Notes under the pieces: model-generated
Seen by the model: only the letters and a program-made list of their open reading frames with translations
Told to the model about the DNA's origin: nothing
Databases searched by the model: none
From: Hortaea werneckii
Taxonomy: Eukaryota > Ascomycota > Dothideomycetes > Mycosphaerellales > Teratosphaeriaceae
Reading direction: 5' to 3'
Length of the DNA: 64,000 nt
NCBI GenBank assembly: GCA_037044905.1
Contig: JBAOKB010000156.1
Coordinates: forward strand, 248,001 to 312,000
Position numbers and translations under genes: made by a program
Shown here: positions 1-11,438 of the stretch, piece after piece
How the letters are laid out: the number at the start of each line of letters is the position of its first letter
Numbering within the stretch: position 1 is the first letter of the stretch

Positions 1-81
1 CCCTTCAAACCACCCTAACACGACTCCCGTAAAATCCTAGAAAGCCTACCAATTTTTTTCACACTTTCAGCTGTTGCCCGG

Positions 82-1488
82 ATGGTTATGGCACCTAGCG
101 CCGTCTACACTCCACCAGAGGAATATGCTGTGAGCACCAATTACAATACTGTCAAGCCCGTCTCGGACTTTCCGGCCGGAGCGCACGCCGACAATGGCGC
201 GAAAGTGGCCAAGGAGATGATTGGAGCCGCGCTCCAGAAGAAGATCCAGAGCGTCGACCCGCATGACTGCGAGCCGGGAGAGGAGGATGCCTTCTTTGTG
301 GCGGACCTCGGAGACGTGTACCGCCAGCACATGCGGTGGAAGAACCACCTCGGCAGGGTCACGCCGCACTACGCGGTCAAGTGCAACCCGGACCCGATGG
401 TGCTGCGTCTGCTGGCGGCGCTCGGCGCCGGCTTCGACTGCGCGAGCAAGGCGGAGATCGAACAGGTCTTGAAGATGGGTGTTGACCCATCCCGCATCAT
501 CTACGCGCAGCCGTGCAAGACGAAGAGTTACTTGAAGTACACGGCCAAGCAGGACGTCAAGCAGATGACGTTCGACAACACCGACGAACTGTACAAGGTC
601 AAGGAGATCGCGCCGGATGCGGAGCTCTACCTCCGCATCCTGACCGATGACTCTGGCAGCCTGTGCCGTCTGAGCCAGAAGTTCGGCGCCAGCATGGACA
701 ACACGTACGAGCTGCTGGCGTTGGCGAAGCAGCTGGACTTGAACGTGGCCGGCGTAGCCTTCCACGTCGGCTCCGGCGCTTCTGACCCCAGTGCCTTCCT
801 CAAGGCCGTCAGCGACGCCCGCCTCGTCTTCGACCAAGCCCACGAGCTCGGCTTCAACCCCCACACGCTGGACATCGGCGGGGGGTTCATCTCCGAGACC
901 TTCGAAGACATGGCGGCCATCGTGTCCGGCGCCCTGACCCAGCACTTCCCCTCCCACATCCGCATCATCGCGGAGCCCGGCCGCTACTACACCAGCTCGG
1001 CCTTCACCCTCGCCTGCAACGTCATCGCGCGCCGCACCGTCGAGGACAAGCACCGCGCCGTCCCCAGCTACATGCTGTACATGAACGACGGCGTGTACGG
1101 CAACTTCTCCAGCATCATGTTCGACCACCAGCACCCGATCCCGCAGATCCTGTCCACGGGGCGTCGCCAAGACGGCTTCAACTACTCCACCGACTCCCTG
1201 GCGGATTCGGGCTACACTTCCGCCGAGGACGATGGCGACACCACCACCACCACCACCGCCCGTCCCGCGATCGAATACTCCATCTGGGGCCCCACCTGCG
1301 ACGGCATCGACTGCATCGCCGAGAAGTGGACTTCGCCGGAAACCCTCGACGTCGGCGACTGGTTGTACTTTGAGGACATGGGCGCTTATACCAAGTGCTC
1401 CGCCACCCGCTTCAACGGCTTCACCAACCTCCACGAGACGGTGTATATCTCCAGCGAACCCGGTGCGGCGGCTTTGTTGGGGTTTTGA
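82..1488 (+). CDS. spe1: Ornithine decarboxylase
   Basis: This enzyme makes putrescine from ornithine, the committed step of polyamine synthesis; it is a cytosolic PLP-dependent fold-III decarboxylase acting as a dimer. The 468-aa frame is uninterrupted and close to the usual fungal length (about 450). YAVKCN places the PLP lysine at K100. HVGSGASD follows near residue 228, the phosphate-binding EPGRYY begins at residue 298, and WGPTCDGID places the catalytic cysteine at about C406. A Thr-rich insert near residue 390 precedes that motif. The ATG at 82 is the first in frame. A pyrimidine tract with CTTTCAG ends at 70, so a 5' UTR intron probably ends just upstream; the promoter lies outside the window. 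Identification is secure. Confidence 0.97.
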   Translation: MVMAPSAVYTPPEEYAVSTNYNTVKPVSDFPAGAHADNGAKVAKEMIGAALQKKIQSVDPHDCEPGEEDAFFVADLGDVYRQHMRWKNHLGRVTPHYAVKCNPDPMVLRLLAALGAGFDCASKAEIEQVLKMGVDPSRIIYAQPCKTKSYLKYTAKQDVKQMTFDNTDELYKVKEIAPDAELYLRILTDDSGSLCRLSQKFGASMDNTYELLALAKQLDLNVAGVAFHVGSGASDPSAFLKAVSDARLVFDQAHELGFNPHTLDIGGGFISETFEDMAAIVSGALTQHFPSHIRIIAEPGRYYTSSAFTLACNVIARRTVEDKHRAVPSYMLYMNDGVYGNFSSIMFDHQHPIPQILSTGRRQDGFNYSTDSLADSGYTSAEDDGDTTTTTTARPAIEYSIWGPTCDGIDCIAEKWTSPETLDVGDWLYFEDMGAYTKCSATRFNGFTNLHETVYISSEPGAAALLGF

Positions 1489-1744
1489 GCGGCGGGATAG
1501 CGGAAGGGCTGAAATTATGTCTCTGAGGTGGCGGGTTCGCGGCAGGTGGGCCTGAAAGGGGTTCAGGGTGAGGAGGGAAGGAGAGTCGTTGTTCTTTCTG
1601 TTTGTGAGGAGGTACATAATTTTGGAAAAGGGGGGATAGGATTGGGTTTGCTCTTGATTTTGCTTCTCTTCCTATTTCTCCTTTTCGAGAAGAAATAATG
1701 TTTTTTGTTGGATATGGGAGGGCTTTGATTCTTTTGAGTCAGAT

Positions 1745-1781
<37 letters not shown>

Positions 1782-2698
1782 AGAAGTAGAAAAGTTCTTG
1801 TGCGTTTTGTAAAGAAGGAAAAAATTCCTGTTGTCATGGAACAGAAAAAGAGGTGGTGATACATAGTCCTTTTCCTCTCAAAGTCATGCGTGGTCTGCCT
1901 AAAACCTTTAAATTACAGCGGGTAATCGTCTCAGAGCCCTAATCGCACTACCTCTGCCTATTAAACGCCAAGCTATTCTACCGTCCACGAACCTCCCCAA
2001 GCACGCCACGTTATCTTCGTGAGCCTCAGACAACCAAAAAAAAAACTTCCTCCCGAGCCTCCTCTGACGTATCTGCCTTCGACTGCACTAAACCTGCGAT
2101 CGACCCAGAGTCTGACTACTACCACCGCTCGAACCGGATTCCGCGGGATCGACCTCCACACCACCGCCCGATGTCCCCAAGCTTTCCCCGTCGGAACTAC
2201 TGTCCATGACGGTTCACGATAGCGACGTGCCACGTCCTTGACCGCGAGATCTTGCCGTAAGGGCAGGGATAGGGACGCCGCGGTTGATGGTGGCGAGTGT
2301 GGAGTCGAGATTGAACGGGTGAGTAGGCGCGGGACGACGAGGTGCGGCGCGAGAAGAGTGATGATGCGAGCGGGCTACTGCGGCCGAGGGCGAGAAGCGA
2401 GAAGGGTTTCCAGGCCGTATGCTGCTATGGCGACTCCGACGCTGCATACCTGTGCCTAAACGATGGTTCTGCGGCAATGTAGGGTGATCATTCCTCGCTG
2501 AAGCTGTTCCATAAGGCGTCAGCAAGCGTTTTCTGCTGAATGCAGGGGGTACGTTTATTGCGAACCCCATTATCCCCATTATCCGAATTCCCCTCGTAAT
2601 CATATGCGGGCTTCTTCGTCGCCCCAGACCATGGGTATATCATTGGGAATCGGCCAGGCAGGCGGCGTCGCCGGGCGGTGCCCAGTAGTCAATGGGCA
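1489..2698. other. Convergent intergenic region
   Basis: The 3' flanks of ornithine decarboxylase and the RING gene meet here. It holds a (GA)15 microsatellite at 1749-1778 and short frames without recognisable domains. I see no convincing gene. Confidence 0.6.
1749..1778. repeat. (GA)15 microsatellite
   Basis: A perfect GA dinucleotide run lies about 260 bp after the ornithine decarboxylase stop, probably in or near its 3' UTR. Confidence 0.95.
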
Positions 2699-4048
2699 CT
2701 ATCCCTCATGGTACAAAGCTGAGGCGTCGCTTTCTACAGGAGACAATGTGCCCTCTTGCTGAGTGGCATCATCATCATCATCATCATGCTCATCTTCGGT
2801 ACTATCGCTGCTTGAATCTTCATCGTCATCGCTATCATCGTCATCGCTGTCGTCATCATCGCTGGAGATAGAAATGGCGGCTCTTGGCCTCCGCCGGGCC
2901 GCGTTGTTGGATCGTTTGTTGCGCTGGCTGCCAGCGGCGACAGGTCCCTCATCGTCGTCGTCGTCTCCTGAGCCGTCCGTTCCAGCAGTAGGACCTCCAT
3001 TATGCATTGATGGCCTTTCATCCTCATCGTCGGATATGACAATATGCGCGTTTCGTTGGCGAGACCGACTAGGTGCTTGTTGTACTTCCGTATCATCAGA
3101 TTCATCGTCATATATGCCCCCAATTGGTTGGGTGTCGTCGTCGATAAAGCCCTCCATGTCTGGATCATATTCGTTTGGATCGTCTGAATCGTCATCTGAC
3201 ACGTCGGAGCTGACTGGAGCTGGCGATCTCGTGCGGCCTCCTCGGCCGGCTCTGCCGACTCGACCAAACATGGTAGCAGGTGCTCCGAAAGCAGCCCGGA
3301 AGACAGCAGGGTCAACATCATCTTCGCTTCCGAAGTGATCCTGGCCATCAAAGTCGTCGCGAGCGCCGAAGACGGACTCGTCGTCGTGAGCGTCAACATC
3401 CTGATCCAGATCGTCGTGCTCTGAAGAACTCATGTCCGAGTCATCATCGTCGAACTCACTGAACCCTTCGCCTACTGGCTGACCGCAGCCGTTGCAGTAC
3501 CCATCTTCGATCTCCCAATGACAATCTGGACACCTCTCCACCCGATCATGAGGGTCGAAAATCGGATTGAGAGGTCCACCGCCCTGCCTGAAAATACCCT
3601 TGAACAGCCCGCCAGTCCTGCTATCGGTGTTTGCCTTGTCCTTTGACACGATCTCTGCTTCTTCTCTTGCTGAGCTGTGGTGCTCGTCCGACGTCTCGCC
3701 ATCAGGAAGGAGCTCGTTGCGACTTAGGAAGACCAGTACCAACTCGCGAATAATATACGACGGTGTTGGCTGCTGCGTGATGACCATGCGGCAGTCTGGG
3801 CAAGTCTTCTTCTTGTTGCTGCCTAGCCACTGTGACAGGCAGGTATAGCAGTATGTGTGACCGCATGAGAGTGCATAGGGCTCGTACATGAAGCGGTGAC
3901 AGATCTGGCAAGTGACTAGGTCCCGCATTGCACTGATGTCGCTATGGAGGGTTTTGAGGGCGGTTTCATGCTGGCAGGGTCCACTGTGGCCATGTGATGC
4001 CCCTGACAAGCTGTTTCCGGCCACTGGCACTGCAGACGAGGAAGCCAT
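2699..4048 (-). CDS. RING-finger E3 ligase-like protein with acidic tail
   Basis: This is a probable E3 ubiquitin ligase, nuclear by its features. A C3HC4 RING is clear: CQICHRFMYEP, then CGHTYCYTCL, then CPDC, about 50 residues from the first ATG. A second small Cys cluster (CPDCHWEIEDGYCNGCG) lies about 120 residues further on, an arrangement reminiscent of CHFR-type ligases. The C-terminal half is almost all Asp/Ser/Glu, including long SDDDD runs encoded by GAT/TCA repeats, as in histone- or chromatin-binding acidic tails. The start is uncertain. The first in-frame ATG is at 4048, giving 449 aa, but the frame stays open upstream to about 4177 and encodes a basic RKRLKISRSPP segment. An upstream exon may therefore exist. 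Family is sure; substrate is unknown. Confidence 0.85.
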   Translation of the reverse strand: MASSSAVPVAGNSLSGASHGHSGPCQHETALKTLHSDISAMRDLVTCQICHRFMYEPYALSCGHTYCYTCLSQWLGSNKKKTCPDCRMVITQQPTPSYIIRELVLVFLSRNELLPDGETSDEHHSSAREEAEIVSKDKANTDSRTGGLFKGIFRQGGGPLNPIFDPHDRVERCPDCHWEIEDGYCNGCGQPVGEGFSEFDDDDSDMSSSEHDDLDQDVDAHDDESVFGARDDFDGQDHFGSEDDVDPAVFRAAFGAPATMFGRVGRAGRGGRTRSPAPVSSDVSDDDSDDPNEYDPDMEGFIDDDTQPIGGIYDDESDDTEVQQAPSRSRQRNAHIVISDDEDERPSMHNGGPTAGTDGSGDDDDDEGPVAAGSQRNKRSNNAARRRPRAAISISSDDDDSDDDDSDDDEDSSSDSTEDEHDDDDDDATQQEGTLSPVESDASALYHEG

Positions 4049-4177
4049 AGCCGATGACTGGGCTGCTGGTGACGCTCGGGGAGGGCTACGAGATATCTTC
4101 AGTCGTTTGCGGGTGTTGCCCTCGGGATGGACGAAACCGGGTGCAGATGTTCTCCATGGTACTGCCAATTTCGTCAC

Positions 4178-5135
4178 TTCGAATGTCGTGAATAAGTGTG
4201 TGTGATTCGGTGAAGAGTGGTGGGGTGTTGGTGCGGCCAGGCCAGGCTGACCTGACTTGTAAAGAAAGAACTATCGCCTGACGCGAGGCGGCATCTGCCC
4301 TTTAGCCGTTCTTCCAGCCCCGGCACAAAGACTCTTCTGGAGGTCTTTGGCTACACCGGGAGATATCGAGGTTGAAACGTATTCTTTTGCTGCAACACGC
4401 CGTTTCAGAAATTGGAGGATGCATGTGATGTATCTCGCGAACAAAGTGTCGGCAAAGTGTCGTGCAACGGTCCACGCCATGACGCGCTAGTGGAGTTACT
4501 GTTTGCCAAGCTCCGATGACCCCAGCTTCTCTGTTCAGCCCATCTTTCTCTCCGCCTTCAAGCAATCATCTTATCCTTCCTCAACCCCACCTCATACACA
4601 AGATACTCCCAAATCAGAGTGAGAACTAATTGACTGACAAAAGTTTACTGCCTCGTTCATATACTTTTTGTGAAGGGACCTAAAGCGTCTGAAGGGCCGT
4701 TGCTCAATACCAGGTAGGACAGCGAGTGCGTGGGAGCTCTGTCGTGGATCGCTTCCCTTTGATGAGGCTGGAAGGCTTCTTGGACACATAATGAAAGCAT
4801 GAAGACCACTCGCTATCGATACTATATTCAGCTTCTCCCCGATGCAAAGATGTCACACGCAACCAAACACTGTGGACCATACAAAGCTCAGATATCATAA
4901 AGTCATTATCCGCTAATGTGACACCCAGCAACAAAACGATCAATTGCCATGAGACCCCAATGCAACAACCTCATCCTGCCAGAGCGACACTGAAATCAGA
5001 CCCCATTGGTGATCTCGACCTAACACGTCCGCCTTCCACAAGCAACTTGAACATGCCGCAAGCAACAATATTGCCACTGTACATGGCCTTCCGGTGCAGA
5101 CCCATGCAACAAAGCGCAAGAGTACCAAGTCCCGC
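4178..5135. other. Intergenic region
   Basis: This lies between the start of the RING gene and the 3' end of the dioxygenase gene, both on the minus strand. Only short frames without domain signatures are present, and I see no tRNA or repeat. Confidence 0.5.
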
Positions 5136-6422
5136 CTACTGCGTCCTCGCCCTCTTCGCCTCCCTCTCATCTTCTGATTCCGTCTGAGGCGTGGGCAACT
5201 TCTCATTCGGGAAGTCCATCTCAGGCTGTTCGCCAGGAACCACGTCCTCCTCGGGCACCATCTCGGTGTTCGTATGGCGGATGAACCTCTCGGACTCCTC
5301 CAAGAACGCCTTCAGCGCTTTGGTGTCGGTTTTCTTGCCGGCATCATGCCTGCCGCGTAGCTTCTTCAGCTGGGCGCGGATCCGCTCCTCCATGATCTCC
5401 AGCCGGTACCGGCCGAACTCGTAGTAGAGTTCTGAGAGGTCCGAGATGCCGCGCACGGTCGTCAGGACGCTGTCGTCGGCCAGGAATGGCGACTTGGGTC
5501 GGAATGAGGTGACCATTGTGATTCGTTCTTGCGCACCAAGGGCCCGCAGCGCCTGGTGCGTGATGTAGCGACCTTGCATGACTACTGCACAGCCCTTTGC
5601 GACATCAGTACCAAATCTATATTCACGAAGAGCCAGCGCGACTTACCATCTGTGGCCCACGGACTTTCATGATCTCGCCGTTTGGTTTCCTCAGCGCCGT
5701 CTCGCCACCAACCATGTCGGTGCAGTCGCTCAGCATTGTCACGCAGACAAACGGATAGCTGTCGTTGTGCCAGCCGACGACGGGCTTGTCGTCTTCCCAC
5801 GGACAACCGGCAATGCCTTCATCCTCGGCATACGACTTCTGTTCGCGCTCTACCGCCGCCCTCTCATCCGCTGCTTGCTGCCCGCTCTTCACGGATATGT
5901 TGACATGGCCAACTTCGTAATCCATGCAAGGAATCAAGTCCACACCAGCGATTTTAGAGATGATCGAAAGCGTCTCTTCGCTGTGCCATGCGTCGTGGAT
6001 GAAGGGTGCGTATCTGGCAGAAGTCGTTAGCCCAGTCTCGCATACATAAATGGACCTGATACGACTTACCTGGGAGCATAGCCACGGACCTGACACGCCG
6101 CCAGTGTGCTTTCACGCGAGCAGTTCTTCACGGTCTCCTCGCTCAACACTTCATCACGGAATTTCTGGATGCATTCATCCGAGAACAGCTTGAATGGCTG
6201 GGACACCGCCATAGGAGAAACTCCCGTGTCTTTGGAGTATCCGATGTTCTCCATGGAGAGGATGCTCTCGGGCTCCTTGTAGGCGAGGTGTTGTTTGGGG
6301 TCGAACTCGGCTTTCTCGAGTTTGCGTTTGGTGGCGGCGTTGTTGATGATGGGTTTGAAGGTGGGTGCGGTTACGGGGCCCGTAGGCATCGGTGGCTGGG
6401 AGGCCACTGCTGCGGTCGCCAT
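5136..6422 (-). CDS. 2-oxoglutarate/Fe(II) dioxygenase-like protein
   Basis: This is a putative 2OG-Fe(II) oxygenase; its substrate is unknown. Three exons join in frame to 392 aa: 6422-6070, 6013-5647 and 5594-5136. The introns are 6014-6069 (56 bp, GTAAGT..CTAAC..CAG) and 5595-5646 (52 bp). The double-stranded beta-helix metal triad is visible: WHNDSYP supplies H200 and D202, and GRYITHQA supplies the distal H253. R264, in ERITMVTSFRP, is positioned to bind the 2OG carboxylate. The C-terminal region is charged and helical and ends in a basic ERREAKRAR-like tail. The start is ATGGCGACC at 6422; the frame continues upstream but looks like 5' UTR. The fold assignment is good. Confidence 0.85.
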
Positions 6423-8193
6423 TTTCTGCTTGTGGACGTTGAAGTCTGAGCTGTGGTTTGTGGCAGCTGCAGCGATCTGGTTAGCGATGTTCGAAGGAGT
6501 GCGAAGGCAGCAAGTGCTGTCCAAAATTATCGACGAAGCGAAGAGACTGATTGCAAGAACGGGGCAGATTGTGAGTTGTCTGAATGCTGAGTCGAACGAC
6601 AGGTGTTCAAAGTATCGATTCATGAGGAAACAGTCCAGCGTATCGTGCGAAGAATATGGGATCGCAGGGGCAGGTAATCTTGTGAAGGCTGGATAGGGGT
6701 CCGGCAGAGAGGAGGAGCAAAGCACTTACCTTCCCTAGCAGGCGATGGGGCTGGTGAGGAAAAGGAGGTGATGGCTCAAGATTATATTGTCAATGATGGT
6801 CGATGTGAGTATGCTCGAAGTAACGAGTATCCTTATGAGGTGAACATCAACCCCTTATGTACCAAGCTGACCAGCTAAGCAGAATGTGAATACCCTTCTT
6901 GGTGTATGGACACGGGTCTGAGCTACGTTCGAGTATCACGATGGCAGACCATTAGACCCAAATGCCGTCACTCCTGAATAACACCGACCATGCAGACCCT
7001 GGTAGCTTTACTCGTCAAGCTGCAGCGGCTTGACAGAAGGTCATTATTGCTCGCACCACCAGCGATCAACATACGTGTTGTGAAGCCACGATCATTATCG
7101 CTACCCGTCTTGCCTATCAAGCCGAGCTTACCGCCTCTCTACCGATTGGCGCCCTTTCACTCAGCACTATCTTTGACAACCAACCGTCTCAGATGGTTCC
7201 GGAAGCGCTGCTGCATACGGGGACCAGACTGTCGGTGCGTCTTATTATTGATGTGGAGACCAAATTTGGGAGGCGGGCTTGCTTTGCGAAATATTGCGTT
7301 GCCGCCCTTTGGAACTCTTGACTTGATCAGGAGGTCTTGAGAGCAGGCTGCTCCGCATCGCCACCGCGCGCAGCGAACTCGTCATCGTTACGAACTAAGT
7401 TGCTTGGGCATGGAGACGACACGACCACGTGGGTCGAGACCAAAGGTAAGTCTGGTAGAAGTGTGCACGCCACATCGCGATTGTTACGTCGTCCCCGTCA
7501 CGAAGCCGTCGAGACGACCTGGTACGGTTGTACAAGATGTTCTCGGACCTTTGGCTGTCGTTGCGGATCTCGCCGCGACAAGAGAGAAAAGCGGTTCTGC
7601 AGTTCCCTCAGCTGCACGAGTGTAGAGGTGCCAATGTGGCAATGAATGGTGGCCCCCGCGAACGGGCGCGTACCATGATTTCTCCGTGCAGAAGTCCCCG
7701 TAGCTGGTGGGCGAATGGATTGTATGTCCTAATTTGGTAACGGGCTACCGCCATCTCAAAGCTTAGCATCCCTCGAGCGTAGTCAGCAGCTTCAGACAGT
7801 CGTAATCTCCCTCGTTCGCTAGCAATGGTCATCAAATGCCCTTATCACTTGCTTTAATGTTCGATGGCCGTCATGATGCGTCGATTCTTGTATTCATGGA
7901 ATCCTGCGTAGAGGGAAATCCGGCTTCATGGGCAGCGATTAGCATCCTCATACGGATGGCTTCAGCAAGCATAGCTTATTGAGAAAGTCTACATCCCGGT
8001 ATATCTCCTACGTGATGATGACCATGTCTTATCATTCGAGGACGTCCGCGACAAGCCAGGATGGGATGATGCCGGAGATCGGCGCGCGATGAAGCCCGTG
8101 CACGGACCACTGCCTCTATGTGGATGTGGCGGCAAATCCAACGACAGCCCATCGAGAGTAAGTGACGACAACATCAAGTCTCGAACGCTGCTG
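6423..8193. other. Divergent intergenic region
   Basis: This 1.8 kb stretch separates the dioxygenase (minus) from COX23 (plus). An open frame at about 7404-7625 on the plus strand has a coding-like composition but no recognisable domain. No RNA gene or repeat was identified. Confidence 0.5.
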
Positions 8194-8573
8194 ATGTCGA
8201 ACGCGGAGGGAGCTGGAGAGAACTCGGAATGGCAGAAGGGCGGAGCTCGCTTCCAGGGGTAAGTCTCCAATTAATTGAAGTTGGAACAGTCACATCTGAG
8301 CAGGAAGGGCTAACGAACGACACACACACAGCAAGCGGCATAGCGAGTACTTCGATCCTTGCCAAGAGGCCGCCGACCGCAGTTTGAAATGTCTTAGACG
8401 GAATGGTGGTGATCGGGGCATGTGCACGGATTACTTCCAGGCGTACAAGGACTGCAAGCAGAGATGGGTAGGTTTCCTTCCTGAGGTTTCAGGAGAAATG
8501 CGCAATGCTGACGAGTGTAGATGGAGGAGATGAAGAGGCCAAGCGCAAGGAGGGCAAGTCATGGTTTGGGTAG
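8194..8573 (+). CDS. cox23: Cox23, twin CX9C protein of the mitochondrial intermembrane space
   Basis: Cox23 is a small soluble intermembrane-space protein needed for cytochrome c oxidase assembly and copper homeostasis. Exon 1 (8194-8258) begins MSNAEGAGENSEW. Exon 2 (8332-8467) holds a coiled-coil-helix domain with two exact C-x9-C pairs: CQEAADRSLKC and CTDYFQAYKDC. Introns are 8259-8331 (GTAAGT..CTAAC..CACAG) and 8468-8520. In exon 3 the family-like ending KRKEGKSWFG, with stop at 8571-8573, is in a different frame from the one entered by the splice. A single missing base in the A-run at about 8533 would restore it. As written, the entered frame runs on to a stop at about 8652. The product is certain; the C-terminal reading is not. 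Confidence 0.85.
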
Positions 8574-9394
8574 CTGGATGAAGTGTTCATTGCTTCCTCA
8601 TGTTCATTGTCCACTCTATGCTTCCAAAGCTGTCAAACACGGCTGCACTTAACAAGTCTTTGCCTCGACATTTGGCAGTCTTAAGCTCAAAGCCGAATGT
8701 GATCTCCTGCAATTCCATGCATCTGTGGATCTTTTACGATTGCTAAAAGTGCAGAAAGAAAGCTCGATGATGCCTTCGTCTGAACTACGTTAGCCAAACG
8801 GACCTTTCACACGCTGTGGTTTGGCAAGCAGTCGCTGGATATTACATTAATTAACGCCTACGGATAATTTGGCTCAAGATAGAGCTCGCCCTCTTTCCCT
8901 TGGTCACCGCGCACCAGATGATGGTCACCCCCGCACCGCAAATTCACCTAATTGCCTTCACCCTCATGCTGCTCAGAAAGATTCGTTGTACTGTTGCATT
9001 CAGACCGCGCGACTTTAAACTCCAGAAGATTTGCTGTGACTTCGCCATTCATCCTACGGGCGAGCTCGGCTACGAGACTACGGAGAAGCGAGATACATTT
9101 GACCAGATATCGGCCTAATCTGAACGCGAGCTTTGTGTCTCATGTGACTCTGGAATGATTGCCCCCGAGGCTACCGTCGGCACCTTGCTTCGACCGGGAT
9201 ACTCGATGTGAATAACAGCGGCTTAAAGATCGCTTTGTTCTGCCTGCTCGAGATTCACAACAGTTACCGCTGCTGGCACGTGCCGCACTCGAGCCTTTAT
9301 TTATTTGCTTTCGGGTTTCCATTCTTTCCTGAAGTCTTTCTACTGAGATCGCACAGCTTTTAAATCATCATGCACTGAGCATGTATTGAGACAT
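8574..9394. other. Intergenic region
   Basis: This lies between COX23 and the small RING gene, both on the plus strand. Only short frames with no family resemblance are present. Confidence 0.5.
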
Positions 9395-10298
9395 ATGGAG
9401 GATAACATGGACCATACAGGAGAGCAGGGAGTGGTAAGACCCCATCTCATTGGCTCAAGGTAATGTTTAATGTGCTAACGATGCTGTAGGGCACCCACCC
9501 GGCATTACCAACACGCTTGGATTTCTTCTCAACAGTACTTCAGCCAGCCACACCCGAAGACTTGTCGAGGCTGGCAGAGGGCAACCCAGATAGCGACAAC
9601 TGCCCCATCTGCTACCAGACCTTCACAGAGCCTGCCGAAAACACCCTGCGGGCACATCTACTGCCGAGAATGCCTCGAAGCCTGGCTCAAACAAACCACC
9701 AACTGTCCCACCTGCAGGACCCTCCTCATTGCGCAAGCGCAGGTTGAGCCGCAACCAAACGTGATTGCAGAAATAGAAGCGTTGGATCTCGACTTCGAAG
9801 TCGATCAGCAAGCCGTGATGCGCGAGCTCCACGCTTTCGACGACTTGGTAGGAAGCGCACTCAATGCCATCTACGAGCAATTCTCCCGTCGACGAGCAGA
9901 CGAAGATCTACATCGACTTCGCTTCCCTGCTACCCAAGGCGGTCGCTGCAGGGTTGCTCATGAAGCCGGAACGACAATGCCCCGATGACCATCCAGACAA
10001 TTTCTGCAGGCGCGAATGGGTCTGGGCTCTGACGGAGTTACGGAATACTCTCCAGCAGCGTAACGAGATGGTATATCGAGCGGGAGAGTTCGGCAGGAAT
10101 CTCGAGATGTGGGTCGCTTCGTACGTGGATTGGCAGGTTCAGCGGGAGACAACGTTTGCGAGGGCGGAGTATGGTATGGGGTTTACCAACGGGAAGACGT
10201 TCGCGAAGGATGTCAAGTTGGTGGAGAGCTATGTTATTTGGTGCGCGGCTAAGGAGCATGAGAGGAGGGTCCCGCCGACTGTGTTTGAACCGTGGTGA
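9395..10298 (+). pseudogene. Small RING-finger protein, frame broken twice
   Basis: Exon 1 is 9395-9433 (MEDNMDHTGEQGV), followed by an intron at 9434-9489 (GTAAGA..CTAACG..TAG) and exon 2 from 9490. A C3HC4 RING is recognisable: CPICYQTF, then CGHIYCRECL, then CPTC. The Cys-His half, however, lies in the next frame. The frame shifts at the A-run near 9638-9641 and again at the C-run 9885-9887. After that a 144-residue tail continues to the stop at 10298, with motifs such as DFASLLP and CRREWVWALTELRN. Each shift corresponds to one extra base in a short homopolymer. It is either a decaying gene or a sequence with two base-call errors. Function beyond probable ubiquitin ligase is unknown. Confidence 0.75.
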
Positions 10299-10564
10299 GA
10301 GGGTGGTGTTTTGTGGTGAAGGGAAGAGATTGTTGGAACGCAGGTCACGAACGCAATCAGAACTCCTTTTTTTCATTTTTGAGTAGAAAACTTAGTATGC
10401 TGCATTTGGCCGCTGTACGTTTCTGCTGCTATACGAAAGCCGTATATGTCACCAAACTCATCAATTTGAGTATTGGAAACACCCTAATATTTGGTCTGAA
10501 GCTCGAGTGCCGTGTCGCTGTAGTTCCCCTTGTCCCTTGGACATGCCGCGCATTCTTTTGATGT

Positions 10565-11438
10565 TTACCATGGCGAGATCCCGTATTCACCCAAGACATG
10601 GCCAACGTCAGCGTCCTTTTCTCCCTTCGCCACTGTCGCAACACGATCCCCGCCTTGTGTCGGTGTTGCTGCTCCACGACATAAGGAGCGCGGCAACATT
10701 ACCAGTGAAGTTGGTAGCACACAAGCCTGGGTCGGCACCAAGAACTTTGATGCCTTCTTTTTGCAGTCGGTTGTGGTACAGGACTAGCAACATGTTCATC
10801 GCGGCTTTGCTGGAACGGTATTCGAACCCGTTGTCGCTATAGTATTTCGACATCGGGTCGGCAGCCTGGGTAATGGAGGTTACGCTGGAGGAGACGAACA
10901 CGACACGAGGCTCGGAAGACTTGCGCAGTAGGTCCAGGAAGGTCTCGGTCATTCCCAGAGCGCCGACGACGTTCGTATTCAATACCTCGCGCTATTTCTC
11001 CCGCGATGGCGGGTTTGCCAACGAGACAATGCCGGCGTTGTTGACCAGTATATCCAAACGACCGTGATCCGCTGCGACCTTCTTCGCCGCTGCGTCCACC
11101 GAATTGTCGTCAGTCACATCGACCTGGATGCTGCTGACAGTGCCTTGTATGCCTGCCTCAGCTGATAGTTTCTGGACAGCCTCCTCGCCACTGGCGAGTT
11201 TCCGGCTACCCAGGATGACATGAAAGTTTGGTGATCCAAGCAACACGTTCTTAGCCGTCTCGAAGCCAATCCCCTGGTTGGCACCTAATGTAGCAAGCGC
11301 GTCAGCATGTCAAGGTACATTTTCTCTTAGCCAAATCGTGCGCATCGTAGGCTTCGACGTCAACGGCCCAAAGCTGAGGGGTTATGTGGTAACTCGCTCA
11401 CCGGTAATTAGCATCAACTTCTTTTCAAGGCTTGCCAT
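10565..11438 (-). pseudogene. Short-chain dehydrogenase/reductase, disabled
   Basis: A classical SDR is readable across two exons: 11438-11402 and 11284-10565, with an intron at 11285-11401. The Rossmann TGANQGIG motif forms across the splice. NNAG, the catalytic-serine region VSSSVTS and YRSSKAA (Y-x3-K) follow in order, then PGLCATNF. Two lesions break it. One is an in-frame TAG at 10992-10994 between NPPSREK and REVLNTNVVG. The other is a one-base frame change near 10671-10676, after which the family-like end HVLGEYGISPW with TAA at 10565 is in another frame. The nonsense codon is a substitution and is hard to explain as an indel error. Substrate is unknown. Confidence 0.8.

Noticed and set aside
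67..1617. Long open frame on the minus strand opposite ornithine decarboxylase
   Set aside because: It mirrors the GC-rich third positions of the real gene and shows no protein family features.
2763..3338. Ser-rich plus-strand frame opposite the acidic RING protein
   Set aside because: It is the complement of GAT/TCA repeats encoding the acidic tail.
7404..7625. Plus-strand 73-codon frame with fairly natural composition
   Set aside because: No domain, no splice partners and no conserved motif; kept only as a note in the intergenic entry.
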